Of a stretch of DNA of 64,000 nt, positions 8,944 to 18,112 are shown piece by piece. The stretch is from Rhodospirillales bacterium (lineage in GTDB: Bacteria > Pseudomonadota > Alphaproteobacteria > Rhodospirillales > Casp-alpha2). The DNA lies in contig JAGLED010000021.1 of the NCBI GenBank assembly GCA_023145215.1, positions 20,578 through 84,577 of the forward strand, in the 5' to 3' direction. The translations under genes were made by a program, and so were the position numbers. The notes below the pieces were generated by a model, which ran no database searches, was not told where the DNA came from, and worked only from the letters and a program-made list of their open reading frames with translations. The first letter of the stretch is position 1. Each line of letters starts with the position of its first letter.

Positions 8944-9945
8944 TTACCAGCGCACCAGTCCGGCGCCCCAGGTCAGGCCGCCACCCATCGCTTCGAGCAA
9001 GACAAGATCGCCGCGCTGGATCCGACCGTCCTTGACCGCGGTGTCGAGCGCGAGCGGGATCGAGGCCGCCGAGGTGTTGGCGTGCTTCTCGACCGTCAGG
9101 ACGACGCGGTCTTCGCTCATGCCGAGCTTCCTGGCCGTTGAATCGATGATGCGCTTGTTGGCCTGGTGCGGCACAAGCCAGTCGATATCGCTGCGCTCGA
9201 GGCCATTGGCTTCCAGCGCTTCGTCGACAATTGACGCCAGGTTGGTGACGGCATGGCGGAAAACCTCGCGGCCGTTCATGCGCACGTGGCCGACCGTCTG
9301 CGTTGTCGACGGCCCGCCGTCGACATAGAGGATGTCGTAGTTGGAGCCGTCGGAATGGATGTGCGTGGACAAAACGCCACGGCCCGAGTTGTGCCCCTTC
9401 CCGTTCCCGCCGGCGCCGGATTCTTCTTCGTCGCGGGCGCGCATCACGACCGCGCCGGCACCGTCGCCGAACAGCACGCAGGTCGAGCGGTCGTTCCAGT
9501 CGAGAATGCGCGAGAACGTCTCGGCGCCGATCAACAACGCCGTCTTCGCCTGGCCGCACTTGATGAAGTTATCGGCGACCGCAAGGCCGTAAACGAAGCC
9601 CGAGCAAACCGCCTGCACGTCGAACGCGGCGCCGTTGGTCATGCCGAGCCGATGCTGCACCTTGGTCGCCGTCGACGGAAAGGTGTTGTCGGGCGTGGTC
9701 GTCGCACAGATCACGAGGTCGATTTCGGAAGCATCGATCCCGGCATGCTCTAACGCGCGCTTGGCGGCGTTCAGGGCCAGATCGGACGTGTATTCCCCTT
9801 CCGCGGCAATGTGTCGCTGGCCGATGCCGCTGCGCGAGCGGATCCATTCGTCGGAGGTATCGACGGTTTTGGCGAGTTCATCATTGGTGACACAGCGTTC
9901 CGGCAGGTAAGAGCCGCAGCCGAGAATTTCCGAACGTATTGTCAT
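8944..9945 (-). CDS. fabH: 3-oxoacyl-ACP synthase III (KAS III)
   Basis: 333 residues. FabH condenses an acyl-CoA with malonyl-ACP to start fatty acid synthesis. The triad is present: Cys114 (AVCSGFVYG), His260 ([10 protein letters not shown]) and Asn290 ([12 protein letters not shown]). The C terminus [13 protein letters not shown] is typical. The ATG at 9945 lies one base after the plsX stop, so plsX and fabH are translationally coupled; the long frame running back into plsX is not used. An insertion [16 protein letters not shown] near residues 173-188 is a low-complexity surface loop. Confidence 0.95.
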   Translation of the reverse strand: MTIRSEILGCGSYLPERCVTNDELAKTVDTSDEWIRSRSGIGQRHIAAEGEYTSDLALNAAKRALEHAGIDASEIDLVICATTTPDNTFPSTATKVQHRLGMTNGAAFDVQAVCSGFVYGLAVADNFIKCGQAKTALLIGAETFSRILDWNDRSTCVLFGDGAGAVVMRARDEEESGAGGNGKGHNSGRGVLSTHIHSDGSNYDILYVDGGPSTTQTVGHVRMNGREVFRHAVTNLASIVDEALEANGLERSDIDWLVPHQANKRIIDSTARKLGMSEDRVVLTVEKHANTSAASIPLALDTAVKDGRIQRGDLVLLEAMGGGLTWGAGLVRW

Positions 9946-9946
9946 G

Positions 9947-11029
9947 TTAGCTAGCAGCTGCCTCTGGCTTCTCGACATCGTCCGCGTCGCCGCCGATCTG
10001 GGCGTTGTCGCGGTCTTCCAGAAGCTGCGCACAGTCTTCCTTGATGCCTTCGTTGAAATTATTGCGGACCAGATTGACCGCGACGCCGATCGCATTGGCA
10101 AAACCGATTCCGTCGGTGCCGCCGTGGCTTTTGACGCAAATACCGTTGAGCCCGACGAACATGGCGCCGTTATACAGGCGAGGATCGAACTTTTTCTTGA
10201 ACTGCAATAATGCCGGGCGCGCAATCAGGGCGCCGAGCTTGCCGAACACGGACGAGGTCAGCGCGCTTCGCAGGAAATGACCGAACATCGACGCCATGCC
10301 CTCGGCGGTCTTGAGCGCGACGTTGCCGGTGAAGCCGTCGGTGACGATCACGTCGACCGTCCCCTTGGCGATGTCGTCACCTTCGACGAAACCATGAAAA
10401 CGGATCGGCAAATTGGTCTGTTGCAACAATTCGGCTGCACCGCGGACCGCCTGGTTGCCCTTCATGTCTTCCGCGCCGACGTTGAGAATACCCACTCTCG
10501 GATGTTCGCAACCCAGCACGTTGCGGGCGAACACTTCGCCCATCACGGCGAACTGCAACAGGTTGTCGGCATCGCATTCGATGTTGGCGCCGAGATCGAG
10601 CATCACGGTTTCACGGCGCATGGTCGGGAAGTAGGTCGCAATCGCCGGCCTGTCGATACCGGGCAGCGTTTTAAGCACGAACTTCGCCATTGCCATCAAT
10701 GCGCCGGTGTTCCCGGCGGACACCACCGCGTCCGCTTCGCCATCGCCGACCGCGTTGATCGCGAGGCGCATGCTCGACTGGCGACCGGCGCGTAGCGCTA
10801 CCGCGGGCTTGTCACCACTGCCGATGACATCCGGCGCATGACGCACTTCGGACGCAGCCATCGCCGCCGGCCTGCTTTGCAGGATGTCGTTCAGGCGCGT
10901 CTCGTCACCGTACAGCAGAAACCGCAACTTTGGGTTCTGCCGCGCGGCTGCTTCAACGCCGTCGATGACCATGTCGGGCGCGTTGTCGCCGCCCATGGCA
11001 TCGATTGAAAGGGTCAAGCTTGTGGTCAA
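9947..11029 (-). CDS. plsX: Phosphate acyltransferase PlsX
   Basis: 360 residues. PlsX converts acyl-ACP to acyl-phosphate for phospholipid synthesis. Characteristic stretches include [19 protein letters not shown] at the start, [37 protein letters not shown] and [18 protein letters not shown]. Part of the rpmF-plsX-fabH cluster on the minus strand. Confidence 0.95.
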   Translation of the reverse strand: MTTSLTLSIDAMGGDNAPDMVIDGVEAAARQNPKLRFLLYGDETRLNDILQSRPAAMAASEVRHAPDVIGSGDKPAVALRAGRQSSMRLAINAVGDGEADAVVSAGNTGALMAMAKFVLKTLPGIDRPAIATYFPTMRRETVMLDLGANIECDADNLLQFAVMGEVFARNVLGCEHPRVGILNVGAEDMKGNQAVRGAAELLQQTNLPIRFHGFVEGDDIAKGTVDVIVTDGFTGNVALKTAEGMASMFGHFLRSALTSSVFGKLGALIARPALLQFKKKFDPRLYNGAMFVGLNGICVKSHGGTDGIGFANAIGVAVNLVRNNFNEGIKEDCAQLLEDRDNAQIGGDADDVEKPEAAAS

Positions 11030-11104
11030 TGCCTCGTCCCGGTCGCGGAGCCCAAATTATCTAGCCCCGCATCATAGGGGGCTTAAGGCTTGCATAAAAG
11101 GGAG

Positions 11105-11290
11105 TTAGGCCAGCTCTTCGACGGCGGCAACTTCGCGGCCGTTGTACGAACCGCAAGACTGGCAAACGTGGTGCGGACGCATGTGCTCGCCGCAGTTGGC
11201 GCATTCGACGAGGTTGGACGCATCAAGCGCATGATGCGCACGACGCATGTTGCGCTTCGATTTCGAAACCTTCTTCTTAGGAACGGCCAT
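11105..11290 (-). CDS. rpmF: 50S ribosomal protein L32
   Basis: 61 residues, [20 protein letters not shown] and then the zinc ribbon CANCGEH...CQSCG with all four cysteines (C+ form). A GAGGAA ribosome site lies 8 bases before the ATG at 11290. Upstream neighbour of plsX in the usual DUF177-rpmF-plsX-fabH order. Confidence 0.97.
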   Translation of the reverse strand: MAVPKKKVSKSKRNMRRAHHALDASNLVECANCGEHMRPHHVCQSCGSYNGREVAAVEELA

Positions 11291-11412
11291 ATCTGTATTC
11301 CTCTTTAATCTGCTCGTTTCCGAACGAGCGCGCCTTCTTAATGGATTTGCGGCGTCGCTGCAAGACGTGAGACGCAATTATCTGACTCATTGCGTAAATA
11401 GTATTTTTTAGC

Positions 11413-11967
11413 TTAATCCTTTGAATTCATTTTATCTTTTAGGGATGACAGCACGGCGAACGGATTTTCACGCTCGTTCCCGCCGTCCTCATCCGCATCG
11501 ATCCCCTGAAAAATCGCCCCGGGTATGCGCGGATAGGGCGGGATATTGAGGGCGAGTTCCTCCACCGCGGCTTCGCCCACGTCGATCCTGCCGTCGACGA
11601 TCGGGTCCGGCTCGTCGATCTCTGGGTCGGTCAACACGTCCTCTTCGGTCATGTTCAAACCCGCCAGCGGATCGGCGTCTTCGGCGAACATCAGATCCAT
11701 ATCGAAGGCGACTTCCGTCGTCAGCGGTTCGCCGGTGATGACGCACGATTGAACGATTTCTGCGCGAATCGGGCCCTGCAGCGATATTTGCCTGCCGATC
11801 TCCGGATGGAGTTTCAAGGTGCCTTCGAAACGGTTGAGGGAAACCAGGCCTAGCCTTCGCGCAATGGCTTCCAGTTCGTCCGTCGACGGATCCAGCGTGA
11901 CGATACGGCCCTTGTTCGGCAGTTCGTCCGTCTTGTACGGGCGGGAAAACTCAGGTGATTCGGTCAT
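11413..11967 (-). CDS. DUF177 (YceD-like) protein
   Basis: 184 residues with the DUF177 signatures QSCVITGEPL near the middle and LALNIPPYPR towards the C terminus. YceD-family proteins are linked by genome context to rpmF and, in some bacteria and plastids, to 23S rRNA processing. The start overlaps the preceding chaperone gene by 4 bases (coupled translation). Confidence 0.85.
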   Translation of the reverse strand: MTESPEFSRPYKTDELPNKGRIVTLDPSTDELEAIARRLGLVSLNRFEGTLKLHPEIGRQISLQGPIRAEIVQSCVITGEPLTTEVAFDMDLMFAEDADPLAGLNMTEEDVLTDPEIDEPDPIVDGRIDVGEAAVEELALNIPPYPRIPGAIFQGIDADEDGGNERENPFAVLSSLKDKMNSKD

Positions 11968-12518
11968 TGAGCGCCCTCCTCCACGGTGTCGATAGGAGCA
12001 AACGCGATTTCACCCACAAGCAACGTCTGGACCGGCTGCTGGGCGAGATATGCGTCTTCACGGCGTACATGGCCGGCGAGCCTGGACACGTGCGCATCCA
12101 TCGGTTCCATGTTTCGGTACGGATGTTTGCGCAACGCCGCTTCGAGCTGAGCGTCGTCGCCAGCCAGGGCCTCCTCGTAGGCCTTGATGCGGCCGTAGAA
12201 ACTCTGCGCCAATTTTTTGACCTTCTTGCCGACGCTGATGTCGCCGACGCCGAGTTCGCGGAGGTTCGAATCGATATCCTCAAACATGATGTCGAAGTAC
12301 GCCTGTGAGACGTCGCGGGCCTGTTCCTCGGTCTTGAGACGGCGCAACACCAGGAACGCCATCAGCGCCAGGATTTCGAACCTGCCTTCAGGGGTGTCGG
12401 GAACGCCCATCTCGGTGTAAATGGCGGGCCGCCGGGCGGCGTGGATGGTTGCCGTGTAAAGTGCATGCGCGCGTTCGAGTTCCGGCTTGCGTCCGAACAG
12501 GGATTTGAGCGAAAACAC
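11964..12518 (-). CDS. CBP3-type ubiquinol-cytochrome c chaperone
   Basis: About 184 residues: FSLKSLFGRKPELERAHALYTATIHAAR, a helical core with RFEILALMAFLVLRRL, and QAYFDIMFEDIDSNLRELGVGDISVGKKVKKLAQSFYGR, all typical of the CBP3/UQCC family that helps assemble cytochrome b of the bc1 complex. I prefer the GTG at 12518, which has GAGGGGGG upstream, over the ATG at 12581. Overlaps DUF177 by 4 bases and diverges from the lipoprotein gene. Confidence 0.85.
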   Translation of the reverse strand: MFSLKSLFGRKPELERAHALYTATIHAARRPAIYTEMGVPDTPEGRFEILALMAFLVLRRLKTEEQARDVSQAYFDIMFEDIDSNLRELGVGDISVGKKVKKLAQSFYGRIKAYEEALAGDDAQLEAALRKHPYRNMEPMDAHVSRLAGHVRREDAYLAQQPVQTLLVGEIAFAPIDTVEEGAQ

Positions 12519-12637
12519 GATGACGAGGCCCCCCTCGGGTCCATTGACAATTTTCGGTCGGGGCGGCACTGTCGCCCTCACCCGGTGCCGGATCGCGCCC
12601 AGCGCATACCCGCACCGTCATGGGAGCATGATGTAGG

Positions 12638-13099
12638 ATGCGAGACCCCTTGATCACAAGGTCTTTTATTGCCGCCGCCGTCCTTGCAGGCGCGGTCGGC
12701 CTGGCATCGTGCGCGCCCCGCGTCGCACAACGCGGCGTGATGCCCGATATCGACGCGATCGCGGCCATCCAGCCCAACAAGACGACCAAGGACGAGGTCG
12801 AGCGCAGTCTTGGCTCGCCGTCCAGCATCAACATGTACGGCAAGGAAACCTGGCTCTACGTCGGCGAGGTCACGGAAACGGTGGCGTTTCTGGAACGCGA
12901 CGTGAGCGAGCGCAGTGTGCTTCTGGTGACCTTCGACAAGGACGGGGTCGTCACCGACGTCGAGGCGCATGGCCTTGACGTTGCCCGCGATATCGAGCCC
13001 GTCGAGCGAAAGACACCGACCGTCGGCAAGCAGATGACCGTGATCGAGCAACTGGTCGGCAACTTCAACCGCTTCAAGAACATCGGTAGCAGCAACTAA
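12638..13099 (+). CDS. bamE: BamE (SmpA/OmlA)-like outer membrane lipoprotein
   Basis: 153 residues. A signal peptide ends in the lipobox LASC (Cys25). The SmpA/OmlA domain is seen as IAAIQPNKTTKDEVERSLGSPSS, the KETWLYVGE strand and VLLVTFDKDGVVTDVEA. BamE is an accessory lipoprotein of the beta-barrel assembly machine. It is the only plus-strand gene between 7.7 and 23 kb, faces hppA and is separated from it by a bidirectional terminator. Confidence 0.88.
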   Translation: MRDPLITRSFIAAAVLAGAVGLASCAPRVAQRGVMPDIDAIAAIQPNKTTKDEVERSLGSPSSINMYGKETWLYVGEVTETVAFLERDVSERSVLLVTFDKDGVVTDVEAHGLDVARDIEPVERKTPTVGKQMTVIEQLVGNFNRFKNIGSSN

Positions 13100-13143
13100 A
13101 CTCTTAGCAGCGCGCCGCCCTGCCCGGTCAGCGATGAAAAGAC

Positions 13144-13176
13144 AAAAAAAGGCCCCGGATCTCTCCGGGGCCTTTT
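13144..13176. terminator. Bidirectional Rho-independent terminator between bamE and hppA
   Basis: Seven A bases, the arm GGCCCCGGA (13151-13159), a four-base loop, TCCGGGGCC (13164-13172) and four T bases. It can act on both strands and lies between two converging genes. Confidence 0.9.
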
Positions 13177-13195
13177 CGTTCGAAGCACGTCCGGC

Positions 13196-15292
13196 TTAGG
13201 CGAGGATCGCCAGCAGCAGGATCGCGACGATGTTGATGATCTTGATCATCGGGTTGACGGCCGGGCCGGCGGTGTCCTTGTACGGGTCACCGACCGTGTC
13301 ACCGGTCACCGCGGCGTGGTGGGCGTCGGAGCCCTTGCCACCGTGGTTACCGTCTTCGATGTACTTCTTGGCGTTGTCCCATGCGCCACCGCCGGCGGTC
13401 ATGGACAGTGCCACGAACAGCCCGGTGACGATGGTGCCGAGCAGCATTGCGCCCAGCGCCGAGAAGGCCGAGGCCTGGTCGGCAACCGCGTTGATCACGA
13501 AGTACATCACGAACGGCGCCAGCAGCGGCAGCAGCGACGGCAAGATCATTTCCTTGATCGCGGCTTTCGTCAGCAGGTCGACGCACTTGCCGTATTCCGG
13601 CTTGGTGGTGCCTTCCATGATGCCCGGCAGCTCCTTGAACTGGCGGCGGACTTCGACGACGACGGCGGCACCGGCGCGGCCGACGGCCATCATGCCCATC
13701 GCACCGAACAGGTACGGCAGCATGCCGCCGATGAACAGGCCGATCACGACGTACGGATCCTGCAGGCGGAACGTCACTTCGACGTCCGGGAAATAGTACT
13801 TCAGGTCGTACGTGAAGGCCGCGAACAGCACCAGGGCGGCCAGACCGGCGGAACCGATCGCGTAACCCTTGGTGACGGCTTTCGTCGTGTTGCCGACCGC
13901 GTCGAGCGCGTCGGTGGTGTTGCGGACGTCTTCCGGCAGATCGGCCATCTCGGCAATCCCGCCGGCGTTATCCGTCACCGGACCGAAGGCGTCGAGCGCA
14001 ACGACCATGCCGGCCAGCGCCAGCATCGTGGTCGCGGCGATCGAGATGCCGAACAGACCCGCATACAGAAACGAGACGATGATACCCGCCGAGATCACGA
14101 TCACCGGTAGTGCGGTCGCTTCCATGGAAACGGCGATGCCCTGAATGATGTTCGTGGCGTGACCGGTTTCGGAGGCTGCGGCCACCGACTTCACCGGGCG
14201 GTATTCGGTGCCGGTGTAGTATTCGGTGATCCACACGATCAGCCCGGTGACGACCAGACCGACGATGGCGCAGATGTACAGATCCGTACCGGTAATCACG
14301 ACGCCGTTGCTCATCGTGAATTCGTTCGACCAGCCCAGCAGATACGAAACCGTACCGCCGATCAGGATCGCTGAAATCACGGCAGAAGCGATGAAGCCCT
14401 TGTAAAGCGCGCCCATGATCGACTTGTTGGCGCCTAGCTTGACGAACCAGGTGGCGGCAACGGAACCGATGATGCAGACGCCGCCGATAACCAGCGGGAA
14501 CAGCATCATCTGCTCCTGAACGGCTTCGACGAAGAAGATCGCGCCCAGCAGCATGGTGGCGACGACGGTCACGGCATAGGTTTCGAACAGGTCGGCGGCC
14601 ATACCGGCGCAGTCACCGACGTTGTCGCCGACGTTGTCGGCGATCACGCCCGCGTTGCGGGGGTCGTCTTCCGGGATACCGGCTTCGATCTTACCGACGA
14701 GGTCGGAACCGACGTCCGCACCCTTGGTGAAGATACCGCCGCCGAGACGGGCGAAGATCGAGATCAGCGAGGCGCCGAAACCAAGCGCGATAAGCGCTTC
14801 GAGGATGTGGCGCATCTGCACCGGATCGTTCGGATCGTACATGCCGCGCAGCGCCACGTAGTAACCGGCGACGCCCAGCAGCGCCAGGCCGACCACCAGC
14901 ATACCGGTGATGGCGCCCGACTTGAACGCGATGTCGAGACCGCCTTCGAGACCTTTGGTGCGGGCGGCTTCGGTGGTGCGGACGTTGGCGCGCACCGACA
15001 CGTTCATGCCGATGTAACCGGCGACACCCGACAGGACGGCGCCGATGAAGAACCCGATCGCCACCGGAATGCCGAGAAATGCGCCGAGCACGATGCCGAC
15101 CACGACACCGACACCGGCGATGGTCATGTACTGGCGGTTCAGGTAGGCGGCTGCCCCTTCCTGAATGGCGCCGGCAATTTCCTGCATGCGCTCATTCCCG
15201 GCGGGTGCCGAAAGAACCGAGCGGATCGCGTAGGCGCCGTAAAGCAGAGCCAACACGCCGCAAGCGAGAACCAAAACGTAAATGGAAGGCAT
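13196..15292 (-). CDS. hppA: Membrane H+-translocating pyrophosphatase, K+-independent type
   Basis: 698 residues with about 16 membrane helices. The enzyme pumps protons using inorganic pyrophosphate. Signature substrate-site segments are seen: [41 protein letters not shown] in outline, [21 protein letters not shown], and the C-terminal [24 protein letters not shown]. The motif [12 protein letters not shown] carries Lys where K+-dependent enzymes have Ala, which marks the K+-independent subfamily. The start at 15292 has GGGGGAG upstream. Last gene of the long riboflavin-thiL block, with a 219-base gap that may hold its own promoter. Confidence 0.95.
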   Translation of the reverse strand: MPSIYVLVLACGVLALLYGAYAIRSVLSAPAGNERMQEIAGAIQEGAAAYLNRQYMTIAGVGVVVGIVLGAFLGIPVAIGFFIGAVLSGVAGYIGMNVSVRANVRTTEAARTKGLEGGLDIAFKSGAITGMLVVGLALLGVAGYYVALRGMYDPNDPVQMRHILEALIALGFGASLISIFARLGGGIFTKGADVGSDLVGKIEAGIPEDDPRNAGVIADNVGDNVGDCAGMAADLFETYAVTVVATMLLGAIFFVEAVQEQMMLFPLVIGGVCIIGSVAATWFVKLGANKSIMGALYKGFIASAVISAILIGGTVSYLLGWSNEFTMSNGVVITGTDLYICAIVGLVVTGLIVWITEYYTGTEYRPVKSVAAASETGHATNIIQGIAVSMEATALPVIVISAGIIVSFLYAGLFGISIAATTMLALAGMVVALDAFGPVTDNAGGIAEMADLPEDVRNTTDALDAVGNTTKAVTKGYAIGSAGLAALVLFAAFTYDLKYYFPDVEVTFRLQDPYVVIGLFIGGMLPYLFGAMGMMAVGRAGAAVVVEVRRQFKELPGIMEGTTKPEYGKCVDLLTKAAIKEMILPSLLPLLAPFVMYFVINAVADQASAFSALGAMLLGTIVTGLFVALSMTAGGGAWDNAKKYIEDGNHGGKGSDAHHAAVTGDTVGDPYKDTAGPAVNPMIKIINIVAILLLAILA

Positions 15293-15511
15293 CCTCTCCC
15301 CCTCGTTGATATGCACCGGTCCTGGACGAACCGACCCCGTGCCGGACGCCCGCCGAAAAATCGGCAAAAGCTACGTCAAAAAGTCGCCGGTGCTAAAAGC
15401 GCGGGGAAAATGCCAGAACGCCCCAGATAAAGCAACAAGCGGTTTTGCAGGCTGGAAACGTCTGGAAAATATCGTTTTTCCGGGAGTCGCGTTCGGCCGC
15501 GAACGGTCGCT

Positions 15512-15979
15512 TTATTGCTGCGGCGTGTCCAGCAGCGACTGGATCAAAACGCCCTTCACAACGCCCTTTTCTCCGGCCACGCGGTCCGCCACGAGCTGCA
15601 GGCGCTGCTTCAGCGTGGGCAGGTCTATGCGGCCCAGTTCGCTCAGCATACGGGGGATGAATGCGTGCAAATCTTTCAGGAACGCATCCTTGTATTGGGG
15701 CAGCATCCTCTTGATTTGAATGATGTTTTCGTTGCCGGCGGTCTCGAGCTTGACCTCGAGCTGGATCGTCGTGGCGATCGCGCCCCCCTGCACCACATTG
15801 ATCAGGAGCGGCTCCACATCGACGAACAATGCATCGGGTGCCTCGATCTCCTTCGGCTTTTCCTGGGCCAGTTCATCTTCCGGTTTTTGGAAGGGGCCGA
15901 GGCCGAACCATTTCATCGCGCCGATGGTGGCCCCCGCCACGAGGAGCACGAGTGCGAAGATCAGGACCAGTCGTTTCAT
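15512..15979 (-). CDS. FliL-like single-pass membrane protein
   Basis: 155 residues: one N-terminal helix (LVLIFALVLLVAGATIGAMKW), a charged linker and a periplasmic domain with DVEPLLINVV, TTIQLEVKLET and LPQYKDAFLKDLHAFI. This matches the FliL family that supports the flagellar stator. No other flagellar gene is nearby, so it may be a FliL paralogue with another role. Position between thiL and hppA is shared with related alphaproteobacteria. Confidence 0.7.
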   Translation of the reverse strand: MKRLVLIFALVLLVAGATIGAMKWFGLGPFQKPEDELAQEKPKEIEAPDALFVDVEPLLINVVQGGAIATTIQLEVKLETAGNENIIQIKRMLPQYKDAFLKDLHAFIPRMLSELGRIDLPTLKQRLQLVADRVAGEKGVVKGVLIQSLLDTPQQ

Positions 15980-16065
15980 GGTGTATCATCCCGTTTGATG
16001 GCCAGCGCGTGGCCGCTGTCCCCGTCGGGGATTCGCTTCAATTTATAAGGGGCTTCGGCCCGGCA

Positions 16066-17025
16066 TCAAGTCCCGGCAAAGTGGTTGAAACCACCGCTTC
16101 GCAGTTGCATCGCCTCGCCATCGGGGCCGGTAACACTGACGCCTGCCCCCTCTGTCACCTCGCCGATGACGATCAGGGGCGCGTCCCCGACCTCCGGTTC
16201 TTCCAGTGACGTAAACGCAAGTTCGTAGTCGTCGCCGCCGGTGAGAATGGTTTCGAGCAGCGACGGGTCGGCCTCGAGCGCCGCGCGTGCCGCCTTCGAC
16301 AGCGGAATCCGGTCCGATTTTATCCGGACCGAGACCCCGGACGCGGCGGCGATGTGACCCAGGTCCTGCACCAGACCGTCGGAGATGTCGATGCACGCGC
16401 TTGCCGTGCCGACCAGCGACGCGCCCGTCGAAACCCGGGGCGACGGACGGCGAAAGCGCCCTTTCAAATAGTCGGCGTCTTTGTCCGAAAGACCGTCGAG
16501 ATTGCCTTGCGCCGCCAATAAGCCGAGCGCGCCGTCGCCGATGGTGCCGCTGACGTAAACCGTGTCGCCGGGTTTCGCGCCACCCCGCGTCAGCGCCTTT
16601 CCGGCTTCGACCTCGCCGATGGCGGTTAGCGAGAACATCATCGGCCCCGGTGTCGTCACGGTGTCACCGCCCAACAGCGGGAAGTCGAAATCGTCCACCC
16701 ATTCGCCGAGGCCCGTGGCGAATGCTTCGATGAACGCGGCGCCGGTCCCCTTTTGCCATGCGGCCGCCAGCGTGAAGCCGAGCGGGCGCGCACCCATCGC
16801 CGCAAGATCCGAGAGATTGCTGCCGCATAACCGATGCGCGATGTTTTCGGGCCTCTCGTCTTCGAGGAAATGAACCCCCTGGACGATGGCGTCCGTGGTG
16901 ACGACGTGCTCGAACCCGGCACGCGTCGGGATTGACGCCGCGTCGTCCGTCAGACCGAACGCCGCTTTGTCGCCGCGGGTCAGCGGGGCGAAATACCGGT
17001 GGATGATGTCGAACTCGTCGGCCAT
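16066..17025 (-). CDS. thiL: Thiamine-monophosphate kinase
   Basis: 319 residues. ThiL phosphorylates thiamine phosphate to thiamine diphosphate. The AIR-synthase-like fold is shown by LTDDAASIP, TTDAIVQGVHF, FPLLGGDTVTTPGPMMFSLTAIG and the C-terminal LTGGDDYELAFTSLE. It follows nusB after a 123-base gap that contains a palindromic repeat; the thiL-nusB-rib linkage is widespread in proteobacteria. Confidence 0.94.
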   Translation of the reverse strand: MADEFDIIHRYFAPLTRGDKAAFGLTDDAASIPTRAGFEHVVTTDAIVQGVHFLEDERPENIAHRLCGSNLSDLAAMGARPLGFTLAAAWQKGTGAAFIEAFATGLGEWVDDFDFPLLGGDTVTTPGPMMFSLTAIGEVEAGKALTRGGAKPGDTVYVSGTIGDGALGLLAAQGNLDGLSDKDADYLKGRFRRPSPRVSTGASLVGTASACIDISDGLVQDLGHIAAASGVSVRIKSDRIPLSKAARAALEADPSLLETILTGGDDYELAFTSLEEPEVGDAPLIVIGEVTEGAGVSVTGPDGEAMQLRSGGFNHFAGT

Positions 17026-17062
17026 TTACTTTGTTCGTTCCTAAACCCGCACCGTACCCATT

Positions 17063-17132
17063 GTCATTCCGGCGCAGGCCGGAATCCAGAGTTCAGTTTT
17101 TATCGCTGGACCCCGGCCTTCGCCGGGGTGAC
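17063..17132. repeat. Intergenic palindromic repeat, CCGG-armed variant
   Basis: GTCATTCCGGCGCAGGCCGGAATCCA at the left and TGGACCCCGGCCTTCGCCGGGGTGAC at the right form two hairpins with mirror-image outer ends GTCAT/GTGAC. It has the same architecture as the six elements of family A but different stem sequence. Located between thiL and nusB. Confidence 0.8.
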
Positions 17133-17148
17133 ATGAAACAGGTTGACG

Positions 17149-17646
17149 TCAGGCCGTTTCACCCGTGTGCGTGAACTCGTCGGCCCGAAGATTGCGGGCC
17201 ACCGCATTCAGGATCCCGGCGATCAGCTTCAATTGCTGACTGTCTTCGTCGAAAAAGGCGTCGGCGACGGAGGTATAGGCCCCGATTACCGTTTTCGCCG
17301 GAACGTTCCGCCGGGCCAGAAGTTCGTAGGTCGCGGTGCGCAGGATGGCCTGCATCACGCTTTCCATATCCTCGAACCCGCGGCTTTTCAGCATCGCCGG
17401 TTTCAGGGCTTCGTCGATCTCCGACTTCCTGGATGCGGTGCCGCCAACCAGTTCCTTGAGGAGTTCCGGCTTCGGGCGGGCCATTTCTGCGTTCACGTCC
17501 TCGTCGGCGGTCTTCCAACGTTCGGCGGCAAAAGAGGCCAGCACGTCATCGACGGGACTGTCCATCATGATCAGTTCGTAAACCGCCTGAACCGCCGCAA
17601 GGCGGGTCGCAGCGGGTCTGGGATCGTAGGCTCTAGGCATCCTCAC
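17149..17646 (-). CDS. nusB: Transcription antitermination factor NusB
   Basis: 165 residues, all helical. RPAATRLAAVQAVYELIMMD at the N terminus and the C-terminal TVIGAYTSVADAFFDEDSQQ, GILNAVARNLR fit NusB, which binds boxA RNA with NusE during rRNA transcription. Its start overlaps the ribH stop by 14 bases. Confidence 0.93.
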   Translation of the reverse strand: MRMPRAYDPRPAATRLAAVQAVYELIMMDSPVDDVLASFAAERWKTADEDVNAEMARPKPELLKELVGGTASRKSEIDEALKPAMLKSRGFEDMESVMQAILRTATYELLARRNVPAKTVIGAYTSVADAFFDEDSQQLKLIAGILNAVARNLRADEFTHTGETA

Positions 17647-18109
17647 GCCCCCGGAAATGACGGCGAAGATCGATCATTCTCAGCACCGCGTGCGCCGCTT
17701 CGGCGCCCTTGTTCTTTTGATCCGGATCGGCACGTACTTCGGCCTGTTTCATGTTCTCGCAGGTCAAAATCGCGAACCCGAGCGGAAACAGGTGGTTCAT
17801 GGTGATATCCATCAGCGCACGGCTGGCTTCACGGCAGATGTGATAGTAGTGATCGGTCTCTCCGCGAATGACGCAACCCATCGCCATGATGCCGGCATAT
17901 TTCTTGTGCGGGTCCTTGAGACCGGTCTGGATCGCCATTTCGCAGGCGGCCGGCACCTCGAAGACACCGGTCACCGGTAGCCGTTCGATCGCGTAGCCAG
18001 CGTCGGCGAATACCGGCTCGGCACCACGCACCATGTCGTCGGTGATTTTCTCGTAGTATCGGGCTTCGACCACGAGGATCGTTTTCTCATTCGCTTTTTG
18101 TGCGGTCAT
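17633..18109 (-). CDS. ribH: 6,7-dimethyl-8-ribityllumazine synthase
   Basis: 158 residues. Lumazine synthase joins the pyrimidine and dihydroxybutanone phosphate. Motifs include VEARYYEKITDDMVRGAE, PVTGVFEVPAACEMAI, GIMAMGCVIRGETDHYYHI and FAILTCENMKQAEVRADP. Sits 3 bases after ribBA and overlaps nusB. Confidence 0.95.
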   Translation of the reverse strand: MTAQKANEKTILVVEARYYEKITDDMVRGAEPVFADAGYAIERLPVTGVFEVPAACEMAIQTGLKDPHKKYAGIMAMGCVIRGETDHYYHICREASRALMDITMNHLFPLGFAILTCENMKQAEVRADPDQKNKGAEAAHAVLRMIDLRRHFRGREDA

Positions 18110-18112
18110 GGT

